Assembly: GCA_004519485.1 (NCBI GenBank)
Contig: CP038135.1
Span: 368,501 to 432,500, forward strand
Reading direction: 5' to 3'
Length of the DNA stretch: 64,000 nt
Source of the DNA: Nannochloropsis oceanica
Lineage: Eukaryota; Sar; Eustigmatophyceae; Eustigmatales; Monodopsidaceae
Part shown: in pieces, positions 1 to 9,504 of the stretch
Numbering within the stretch: the stretch's first letter is position 1
Layout: each line of letters opens with the position of its first letter
Position numbers and translations under genes: made by a program
Notes under the pieces: generated by a model
Told to the model about the DNA's origin: nothing
What the model saw: the letters and a program-made list of their open reading frames with translations, nothing else
The model's database searches: none

Positions 1-103
1 TAAATCTCAAACCAAAAAATGCCCGGTAAACTGCACAATAGAAGGGATGTACATGTAAAATACTCGCTGGCGACCCCGCCCCTGTGACCATTTCCCCTTG
101 ACC

Positions 104-1138
104 TCAATCCCCATGCCCGGGACAGGACACCAAAGATTGCGCACAAGCTCTCAGCAGTGCTACTTCTACCACACCGGTCGTCGCCCTTACTCGGAATAGA
201 CAGGTGTGAAGCTGGAGTTTATCCAAGTCATCATACGCAAAGCCAGGCGAAAAGAACGCCGAAATTTTCCAGCCATACTTTGCAGCAAACCATATCCTGT
301 GTACGATGAAAATTGTTGCGACCTCACCCGGGTCGTCCGGATATATCAGTGAGTCAACCTCCTCAAACTTGAAAAGAACGCCGGCAGGAGTCATGACGCC
401 GCTTGTACTGCTGCCCTCTAATTCGGGCATTGTGCACCGATGCTGGCCACTGACCGCATAGTTACTAAGCCCAAACGATAGAGTGTCAGCGTAAGCAGCA
501 AACATGGACTGTAAAGATCCGGGAAACGCGCTTGCGTTTGTCATCGCATTATCCATTTGGCGCCATCTCTCTTTTTATTACGCGAAACACACAAGGAGCG
601 GGCCAACACCCTGCTTCCCCGGTGAATAAGGCTAGGGAGACAACGGCACTGTCACCCCTGTTGAGCTTACAATCACCACTTCTGCGTGCGCCACGCCCTT
701 CTCTGTGTCCACCGACCCCAAATGCCAACGAAGGAGATTCGAGCCCTTGAAGTACTCCTCCAAGAACGTGCGGTAATTCCCCGGATCGTCTTGCAAAGGA
801 ATCTCGAGCGTGTGCAAACTCAGCACTTGTTCGCCCTCTTTTTCGTCGTCGTAACTAGTGGCTCCAGCCCCGAAAATTGTTGTGGTGGTTGTGGACGTGG
901 CGCAGATGACGGAACAAGAAAGAGGGCAGAGGCCCAGCACGGGGTGACTCTTGGTGGCGGCCCGCGAACCGGTGCTCTTCACACCAGGAATCATAAAGGC
1001 AGAGGTAGGTAGAGGTAGTATTGTAAGGAGAAGGAGCCCGATCAGTGGCACAGCCACCAGTGGTGTGCGCGTGATACGCACGGAGCTCGACCAGCGGGGC
1101 TGACTGGAGGCGCAGGAGAAGAGTGTTGCCGAGGACAT
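104..1138 (-). CDS. Plastid-targeted protein of unknown function
   Basis: This is a two-exon model: exon 1 at 1138-671, intron 670-569 (GTAAGC...AG), exon 2 at 568-104, giving 310 residues. Both exons are open and the junction is phase 0, so the two open stretches join cleanly. The start chosen is the Met opening MSSATLFSC; an in-frame Met further upstream (1315) would put unrelated His-rich sequence ahead of the targeting peptide. Residues of about 25-47 form a hydrophobic stretch (LVAVPLIGLLLLTILPLP) followed by TSAFMIP, which resembles the stramenopile signal-peptide/transit-peptide junction with Phe at +1. This implies import into the complex plastid. The mature part has no domain I recognise. 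The gene is divergent from ESF1, with 360 bases between starts. Gene reality and targeting are fairly secure; function is unknown. Confidence 0.6.
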
Positions 1139-1498
1139 GATGATTTCGATGCAGCTCTCTGCAGGCAGTGTGAACCTGTGAATGTGTAGATGTGGGTGCG
1201 ATGTGTGAATGTGGATTGGTCCTGTCTGTGATGTGGTGAAGAAGTGTCCAAGCAAGCAACAGGCCTTTGGTCGTGCTGGTGGAAGCGAGAGAAGCTTCTC
1301 CATCCGTCCGGCCATGCTGGTACGTATTTGTCTGCTTCTTTCTCAGTCTTGCATGCGACACGAGCACGATGACAATAGTACTGTCATGAGATATTCTTCC
1401 GGCATCTTACCCACACTTCTGGCTTTAACACAAGAAAAGCACAGGCAGCAAGCCACGCACCCACGCACCACCGCTAAATCAGCTACAGACGCTCGCAT
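1139..1498. other. Divergent intergenic region
   Basis: This region lies between the starts of the unknown plastid gene (minus) and ESF1 (plus), so it should hold both promoters. I see no TATA box or repeated motif I can defend. Confidence 0.4.
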
Positions 1499-4143
1499 AT
1501 GGCCAAGAAGAAAGACACGGCCAGACAGGCCATGCCTTCCTCCCGCCGCACTGAGGAGGTGCCCGTCATGGAGGACCCTCGCTTCAGCTCTATGCACTCG
1601 GCGCCGGTACGTTTCTTGATAATCTTGTCTCCCTTCCCAACTTAACTTTTCCAAGCCGACCTCCCCACCCCCCCTCCTCTTTTTCCTCCACTCATCCTCC
1701 CCCAAACCCCCCCGTAATACCATTTCATTAGACCTTCCAGCGCATTCCTAAGGACGATCGTAAATTCAAGATTGACCCCCGGTTCAAAGCCGTGCTGACA
1801 GACGATCGTTTTCGAGCAGTAGATGGAGGAAAGGTGGACAAGCGGGGTAAAAAAATGAAGAAACGCGAAAAGGTGGTGGATGACTTCAAGGCTTTCTATA
1901 CCGTTGATGGAGAGGAGGGGGGCGACCAAAGTGCGAAGAAGATGGGAAAGGGAGATGAGGAGGAGAAAGAGGGGTTCACTCGAAGAGGAAGGAAGAAGGG
2001 GGAAAGAAAGCAATCTAAGGAGGCACAGCCAGATCCGCGTTTCCAGTTGCGCCCGGAGCAGCAAGACGACGAGAAAGAGGAGGAAGAGAAAGATAAAGAG
2101 GGAAAGGAGGAAGAAGAGGAGGAGGAGAAAGAGGAGTGCGGAGACGATGGAGCTGAGGGGAAGAAGAAGGACGATAAAATAAAAAAGAAGTCCTCTCCTT
2201 CCCACAACGAGGACGAAGACCGACTGGAGTACCTGAATCGCCTCGCCCGCGGAGAGATCAGTGATGCCTCCACATCGTCCTCCACTGGCACCTCCTCCTC
2301 TTCCTCTTCCTCTGAAAATGACTCCTCGGGTTTCGAAAGCGAAGACGAAGAACCCCAAGCTGACGACGACGATGACGACGATGATGTCATCGAATCGAGG
2401 AAGCTCGACGAGGCGCCAATTCCTATGGGTGAAGCCACCTCCCGTATAGCCATCATGAACTGTGACTGGGAGCATTTAAAGGCCTTGGATATTTTGGGCA
2501 TTCTGCTATCGTTTAAGCCGGGGGAGGGGAAGGTGGAGAGGGTCCGAGTGTATGTTTCGGATTACGGGAAGGAGAAGATGGAGGAGGATGCAAAGAGGGG
2601 ACCCGGGTTTATGCTGAAGGAGGGAGGCCCGGGGGAAGGAAGGAAGGAGCAGGAGGCACACGAGGAGGACAAGGAGTGTGAGGATGAAGGGAGTGTGGGT
2701 AGTGAGGAGGAGGACGAGGAGGAGGGAGGGGAGGAGGTGAACCAGGAAATGATGCGTGCGTATGAAGTCCAGAAGTTGAGGTATTATTTCGCGGTGGCGG
2801 AATGTGATAGCGTCAATACGGCTTCGAAGCTGTACGATGAGGTGGACGGCCTTGAATTTGAAAATTCAAGTTCGCAGATTGACGTCCGATTCGTTCCTCC
2901 CGATGTGGAGTTTGAGGGGAGAGAGGTGAGAGATGAGGCAAGTGGGGGCTCTTTACCTGTCACGTACGAGCCACCCGTGTTTGTGACCAAGGCGCTGCAG
3001 CAGACTAAAGTGGAGTGCACATGGGAGGCGGGGGATGGAGAGAGAGAGCGGAAGTTAACTCAGTACCATAAGTGGCATGAGATGGACGAGGATGACTTGG
3101 GCGCGTATTTGGCCAGTAGTAGTAGTGAGGAGGAGGAGGAGGAGGAGGAGGAGGAGGAGGAGGAGGATGAGGAGGAGGGAGGGAAAAAGCAGAAGGGACG
3201 AAAAGAAGAACGGAGGAAGAAGTTGAGAAATTTGTTGTTGGGCGGATTGGTGGGGGAGGAGGAGGAGGAGGAGGAGGAGGAGGAGGAGGGAGGGAGGGAG
3301 GGAGGGGGGTTCAAGGAAGTGACGTACGTGCCGGGGAAGCTGGCCAAGAGTAAGTGGGAGAAGAGGAAGAAAGAGGAGGAGGAAGAGAAGGAGAGGGAAG
3401 AGGAAACGCCGTTTGAGGCGTTGTTAAGGAAGAGGAAGGAGAAGAGAAAGGAGAAGAGGGCGATGAAGAAGGAGGAAAAGCGAGGGGGAAGAGGAGGGAG
3501 GGGGGATGAAGGGGAGGTGGGAGGAGGGGAGGAGGAGGAAGAGGAGGACGACTTCTTTTCTGAAGGTATCCGCGATGGGAAGAACGATAAGAAGAATAAG
3601 AGGAATAAGAAGGGAAAGCGCGCCGAGGACGAGAAGGAAGAGGACGAAGAGGACGAAGAGGAGGAGGGTCCTGCCGCAAGGAAGCGAAAGGAGGAAGAGT
3701 TGGAGTTGTTGTTTGCAGGGGAGGATAAGGAGGAGCAACTGCGTGATTTTGACATGCGGGCGTTGGAGAGGAAGGAGAGATTAAAGGGGAAGAAGCTCAA
3801 GGGGAAAAGGAAGAGGAAGGAGGAGAAGAGGGGGGAGGTCATGCCCGGGGGGGGCTTTGAGGTGGACGTGCAGGATGAGAGGTTCAGTGCTTTGTTTGAA
3901 GGAGATGCGAGGTACGGGATTGATAGGACGAATAAGGAGTATAAGCAAACAGAGGGCATGGCGGTCATTATGGGAGAGCAGAGCAAAAGACGGAGAATGA
4001 AGGAGAGAGGGGGGGGGGGCAGAGGAGAGGAGGAGGGCGGAGGTGGAGAGTGGGAAGGAGAGGAAGGAAAAGAAAGAGAGGGAGAGGAAGAAATGTGCGA
4101 TGGGAGCGGAAGAAGTGGGGGAGAAGAAGGCGTCGTCATTTAG
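1499..4143 (+). CDS. ESF1: ESF1-like 18S pre-rRNA processing factor (NUC153 domain)
   Basis: Two exons, 1499-1606 and 1732-4143, give 839 residues; the intron is GTACGT...AG. The short first exon encodes a Lys-rich start and DPRFSSMHSAP, and joins TFQRIPKDDRKFKIDPRF, the conserved N-terminal signature of ESF1. The middle contains blocks typical of the family (DWEHLKALDILGILLSFKP, then LRYYFAVAECDSVNTASKLY, then the DVRFVPPDVEF strand). The C-terminal NUC153 motif (DERFSALFEGDARYGIDRTN) is followed by a Lys/Arg tail. ESF1 is a nucleolar protein needed for early 18S pre-rRNA cleavage. Long Glu and Lys/Glu tracts separate the conserved blocks and inflate the length, with GAG/GGA codons repeated for tens of bases. 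The opposite strand is open for over 1 kb only because of this base composition. Confidence 0.93.
3121..3300 (+). repeat. GAG/GGA trinucleotide repeat tracts
   Basis: There are two purine-only blocks inside ESF1, near 3128-3182 and 3256-3308, made almost wholly of GAG and GGA codons and encoding runs of Glu and Gly. They are likely length-variable between strains. Confidence 0.8.
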
Positions 4144-5198
4144 TAAGTTGGTGCACAATATCGCACGAGGTGCGACAGCGAAAAACTAGCTGTAAAAGAG
4201 AGAGGGGGGGGGGTGTGGGGGAGAGGAAGAGTCGCAGGGAGGGAAGGAGGAGAAGGACATATTTTTTGTGGGCAAAACGAAGAAGAGGTAAAGGATGGAC
4301 GGGAAGAAGTAGAGGCGAAGATGGTCATGAAAACGAAGAAAAATCAAGCAAAGAAGGCCAAGAACAAAAAAGATAGGAGGAAGGTGAGGAGGAGAAGGAG
4401 GAGGAGGAGGAGGAGGAGGCACAAAGGCCGGCGTATATAGCACACGGATTATCTCCCTCCTATTCCCTGATTAAATTCGATATTTTCTATTTTCGCATAG
4501 GCCGTCTGCTCGGCTTCGTCATCGTCCGTTCTTTACACACATGCAAGCTTTCTTCCCCCCCCTTACCTCACCTTGTATCTCCCTTGCCTGTCCGCGATCC
4601 ACCTCCTTGCAGACGAAATGCTTCTTCCAAAATCATAATGTTTACTTGCAATTCATTTCATTGGGACGAATGAATGAACGAACGATCATGGACCGGCGAA
4701 AGGGATGAGAAGAGGGTTTAGGGGAGGGAACGAGAGAAAAAGGGAAGGAAACTCGCGCAGGGCCCATTCATAACGCGACTTTCCTGCTTCCATGGCTTTC
4801 TCTTCCTGTCGGTCCCTTTCAACCCCTCTTCTCGTCGTTCTTTCTCATTCTTTACCTCGATCTAATCATCTCTCCTCCATTGGTGGTCTTTCTATTCCCG
4901 TGCACCGTTCTGGATCGTACACAGCGAAATGGCCAAAGACGAAGAACAGAATAAAAGGGGGAGAGAAATAGAGGTCAGTGGTATCAGTCAGATAAGACCT
5001 ACTCGACCCTATTCTTTCCCTCTCTGACATCCTGACATCCCTCCTCTCTCCTCCCTCCCTCCTCCCAAACACAGCAACCCGGCGCAAACCTTGAGCCGCC
5101 TTCCCCCCCTTTCCGCCCACCAATCGCAACAGCATCGATGAATCCCCTTCTCTCAACCCCCCCGTCGCTCTCGACCTCGATTACACCCACAACCTGCC
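4144..5198. other. Convergent intergenic region
   Basis: It lies between the 3' ends of ESF1 and the pyrophosphatase. The first 300 bases stay purine-rich (GGA/GAA), continuing the ESF1 composition, and the rest is pyrimidine-rich. No conserved coding was found on either strand. Confidence 0.5.
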
Positions 5199-6793
5199 CT
5201 AAAACTCTAACGCCCCCTCCGCAACCGGCGTCACGGTCCTTGACCCTTCCCTCCCCCCTGACTGCCCATCCACCCCTCCCACGCCATTTAAGCCCCCCAC
5301 CACCGCCGTTGCATCCTCTCCTGCCCGCCTCGCCCCCTGCCCTCCCCCCTCATTTCCCCCCCCCCCTTCCTCCTCCCCTACCAGACACGTCAATGGCCCT
5401 ACTGCCCCTGGCACCCGCGGTGTCCCGTCCGGACCCAGCAACGCAAACACTGCCTGCTGATCGCTATCCATATTCAACTTCTCCAAACTCGGTACCGACA
5501 AATTTCGCGCCAACGACCCGTTACTCCCCTCCCCAACGCCCCCCATCCCTCCACTTGACTTGATCAGGCGTTTCCAGGCCTCGTGCGTCTCCCGGATCAC
5601 CCGCATGGTATATTTAACGCCCATAAACCTCTCCCCCAGCGCAAACCTGTTCTCCGGCTTCCCGTCTGGAATCTTGTACGTCCTGAACCACTCCCTTATC
5701 GCGTGCAACGTCCCCGGCAGCAGCCTCTCCACATCCTGGACATCATTCAGTTCCCCCGCCCATCGGTCCTCCTCGTCAATCGCGATCACCTTCCAGTCTG
5801 CCTCGCCATCATCGATCAGGCACAACACACCCAGCACCTTCACCTGCCGCACAGCCCCCGTTGGGATCTGTCGCAGGCCAATCTCACAAACGTCGAGAGG
5901 GTCATTATCCCCCCCCACCCCTACGTCCTCGGGCACATGTTTGGGGTCTTCCCAGGTCCGGGGGAAGCAACCATAGTTAAAGAAAATGTCGCCCTTCGAA
6001 AACACGCGAGGCTTGCCGTTCTTTTCGTCTTGCTTTATAGGATTCCCGGCTTCGGTGGTGCAGATTTCGAACTTGCGGCGAGTGAACTTGGGGCTGGAGG
6101 GAAGGAGGGGAGGAAGGGAAGAAAGAAAAGGGAGAGGGATGGGTGAATGAGGAGCACATACTCTCGAGGAAATAAAAGAGCAGAGAGGAAAAGGCACAGT
6201 TCCCTACAGGGCTACCCCCGGACGAGTCGAAAGATGTAAGAAGCTACGTACATCTCGCAAATGAAGTTGAGTGCGCCTGTGGGTCGGGCATCGTCGTCAA
6301 CGGCAAAGAGGGGCAGCTCATGCCAGAGGGAGATGCGCTCCTCGTTATGGTCGAGGGAATGCACGCGATAATCCACCGTGTCATGTTCTCCTTCCTATAT
6401 GTAGGGTAAATCGGTGGGGAGCAGAGGATTTGCGGGTGTATGGGGTTGAGAATGGCGTAGGTTCGTTTTGTCAGACAGCAGGAATCGTAGGGATAATTGT
6501 TCCGAGCCTGCCGTTCTTGGCGTTTGTCGTTCATCCATGTATTCTAGCACTACGCATAGAGGTTGATTAAGAGCTATTGAAAAAAGTGTGTTGATTTTTT
6601 ATTTGCTCACACCCTCACTTCGCTCGGCATGCACAGCGCCCTCCGATCGTGCCCGAGCGCCACGCCACCACCACCCTCTCTACGCCTCCCTCACCATCCC
6701 ACCCGGTTGTCTCACGATGTCTTCTATACAATTTTTACGTACGTGGACTTTGGTCAAGCGGTTGATGGTGTTGATGGAGGCGACACGCTTCAT
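5199..6793 (-). CDS. Soluble inorganic pyrophosphatase (family I, eukaryotic type)
   Basis: The enzyme hydrolyses PPi to two phosphates, pulling biosynthetic reactions forward. Three exons, 6793-6743, 6394-6252 and 6093-5199, give 362 residues in frame throughout. The second junction restores an Ile (AT|C) and yields ICEIPKFTRRKFEICTTEAG, the conserved family I strand. Visible active-site motifs are KGDIFFNYGCFPRTWEDP and GDNDPLDVCEIG, the metal-binding Asp cluster, then KVLGVLCLIDDGEADWKVIAID. The first exon encodes only 17 residues (MKRVASINTINRLTKVH), which could be a weak organellar pre-sequence; its link to exon 2 is the least certain part. After the catalytic core there is a Gly/Ser-rich C-terminal extension of about 110 residues not usual for the family. 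The enzyme's identity is certain; its compartment is not. Confidence 0.9.
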
Positions 6794-7355
6794 GGCTGAC
6801 TTTGGTGGGTAGGGCGGAGAGCGGGTGCTGGGTGTGGTGGGTAGAAAAATTAGCCACGCTGGGTTCTCTTTTTTGCTTCGGTGGCGGAGGCTACCAAAGA
6901 AGCAGGAAACGCCCTCTTAAGAGTATGTGTGGATGGTGGGAGGAATTGGGGTTGCGGCGTGTAAACGACAGTGGATGAATAGTAGATGCATGGGGTCATG
7001 ACGTGCTGTGTCTGTCGTGTGTGGAGACGCACTTCGACGTGCCAGGGGTTGGCCAACGGCAGCCTGTGAACGGCGCATTTTCCCTGTCTTAACGTTTTGT
7101 GTCAGACAGACACTGACCCCTATGCACTCACGCGCGTGAAACAATTGGGCAAGAAAGACAGACACAAAGGCATCGTGAGTGTATGCGGCCCGCTCGGAGG
7201 ATCGGTTCAAAGGGGTATGCAGCTGTCCGACCCAAACGTTTCGATCTCTTCGCTACCTGCCATGTTGGTCATATTTTGAGTTTATTTGATGATTTTCTTT
7301 TATGAGCACATTTCCTATTTGCCCTGTCTCACTATGGACATAGCTAATTCTCGCT
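6794..7355. other. Intergenic region
   Basis: It lies upstream of the pyrophosphatase start and downstream of the GSCFA gene's stop. No conserved reading frame or repeat was seen. Confidence 0.4.
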
Positions 7356-9189
7356 TCACTCCACCAATCCCTTCCTGACCACTGCCCGCTCGGCTTCAAA
7401 GTCCAAATGCGGCCACGAGGCTTGCAACCCTTCCATTTTAATCAACTGCTGCTTCAAGAATAGCTGGTGCGCCGGACTTGTCCTGTCTAACGGACGGTGT
7501 TGTAGGTTGCGTCGTAAAGTCTCAAGGTCTTTGCGAAGGAGAAAGGAAGGCGGGGAGAAGTCTAGGTAGGCGTCGGCGAAGCGCGAGTAGATGTATTCGA
7601 GTGCGACAGGGGAGGGATGGATCATGTCGGGGGCATAAAAACGGTAATCACGCAGATCATCCATCATGATTTCATAGGCGGGAAAATAGGAGAGGAGAGA
7701 GGAGGAAGGGGAGGAAGAGGGGGAAACGGAAGGAGAGGAGGAGGGTGAAAGAAGGTCTTCATCGAGGACTTGGTGGATGGCAGCGAGAAGTTGGGCTTTG
7801 CTGCGAGAGCTTTGAACTGTTGCATATTGTGTGGGTTAAGAGGATGGGAAGACGAGATTGAGAAGCGGGAGGACGTGAAGGCAAGGGCAAGAGCGTTACA
7901 TACTTGCGTCCCCGGCGGCGTTGCGGAGATGTCTGACAGGAGAGACAGTGAAGGTGATAGTGCACTCTGTGTTGATGACCCGTATGGATTGAATGGCCGA
8001 TTGGAGGGATGAGACGATCTTGGGTATGTCTGTTCGTGAAGAGGGGACAGGAGAGGAAAATGGTAAATGTGAGAATGGAAACTTAAGAGGAGGGCGTGAA
8101 ATACAGAGGCAGAATGAGGGGAAGGCGACTACATCTTAAGAAAAACAAGTTCTTTATTTTGTCTCAAAAGTGTTTTTCGCACCGAGCAATTCCCGTCGAA
8201 AGCTCGTCGCCGGCAACCGATGGCAATTCGCCACAACCCTCTTTTCCCCTTTCTCCCTTCCCTTCCTCTCCTTGGATAGAAGCACATACGCGTGTGCTGT
8301 TCCCAGAGTCAAAAAGACATGCTTGGCATGCTTTAATGAGACGTGGCCTTGAGCCAGGCGGGAGTTAATATTCGACAAGACCTTACTCGGATCACGGGCA
8401 CTGAAGCTGGTGTGGTGGTCAAAGCTTAACGTGGTGTGGGCAGGATGAGGGGATGGGGGGGGGGCTCGGGAGTATGAGTTGGAGCGTGAGTCAATGCCAA
8501 GCCCTTCATACTGGTCTATTCATTTCCCAAATTTGTTTGTTTTTCGGTTTGTTTAAAGGATTTAATTTTTTGCAGCCTCTATCAGGAGAGGATTCAATCC
8601 GCCTTCATTCTCTCTCCAGCCCAGCCTCTGCAATTCTTCTCTCCCTCTTTTCTCACCTGAACCACCGTCCATCCTGGGGATGCTCCTCCAACTCTTCCTC
8701 CTCAAATGGCCTCCCAGTCGCCAAGCGCTCCAAGCACCGGTAAATCGATACCGGATTATATGCTGTGCCAAAGGGGTTGATCTCCACATTCATTTTTAGA
8801 TTCTCTTTAAGTTTCCCGCCCATATTGTCTGAGAAGCAGGAGCCGAGGAACAGAATAGGGTCTGCGGGGTAGACGCGTCGGTGAGAGACGCGAGGAGTAA
8901 CGGGAATGATGGTACGGAAGGGTATGTCGAACGAGGAGAGGGAGGGGGAGGAATTTCGGGATAGTGAAGATGAAATGCGCCTGCTGCTGGTGCTGCTCCA
9001 ACTGCTGGGCTGCGGCTTAAAGATGGCGAAAGCACGATGGGGAGGTAGAAGTGATGGAGGGACGAGGATAAATGATGGCGCCACTGAAGAGGAGGAAGCA
9101 AAGAGGAAGAGCTGCGGGATCAGGAGAAGTCGTGGTAGGGAGGTGTGACGGCGTGGGGAACAGGCTGCCATAAGCATGTGGTGGACCAA
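7356..9189 (-). CDS. GSCFA-domain protein (SGNH/PC-esterase-like)
   Basis: Four exons, 9189-8657, 8424-8183, 8029-7904 and 7816-7356, give 453 residues with every junction in frame. The conserved GSCFA signature opens the domain in exon 1 (ILFLGSCFSDNMGGKL...NPFGTAYNP). Exon 2 has WFSFDHHTSFS across the splice and HVFLTLGTAHAYVL...VVANCHR, exon 3 has TFTVSPVRHL, and exon 4 has SKAQLLAAIHQV and YFPAYEIMMDDLRDYRFYA..DMIHPS. The family is assigned to the SGNH-hydrolase-like fold: the Ser of GSC and the D..H of the last motif would be the catalytic set, but substrates are not known. The N-terminus (from MLMAACSPRR) is basic then hydrophobic and Ser-rich, suggesting export or organelle targeting. 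A Ser/Pro tract precedes the last block. Which of the first Met codons is used is unclear. Confidence 0.88.
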
Positions 9190-9504
9190 GACGGACTGGG
9201 GGGAGTGAGGACTAATGTGAGCAGGGAGTGAGGACTAATGTGGTAGGGGTGGAGAATGATGATTGAGGCTTTTGAACTGCCCCTGCAAGCCCTGGCCTTG
9301 TTGTCCGCACCTTGATATCCTCTCAAGTGCAGGTCCTCGTCCTGTGCATGGTGGCGGCAATTATAATTGACTGTGGCGGTGGGTCAAGTAGTTTGGACGT
9401 ACGAAGTTGACAACCCATTCGCTGAATTCAAACAGCTGTGTTCTTCGCGCGTCCCCACTCACCTCTCTACACGCCACATGCTCCACACAGAGAGTGTTGT
9501 AGCC
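9190..9504. other. Divergent intergenic region
   Basis: It separates the GSCFA gene (minus) from COG4 (plus). A 19-base segment, gagtgaggactaatgtg plus flanks, is directly repeated near 9205-9241. Nothing else is evident. Confidence 0.4.

Noticed and set aside
3060-4139. Long open frame on the minus strand opposite ESF1
   Set aside because: It is only Ser, Pro and Phe runs, produced by GAG/GGA codons read backwards, and the plus strand carries a conserved protein.
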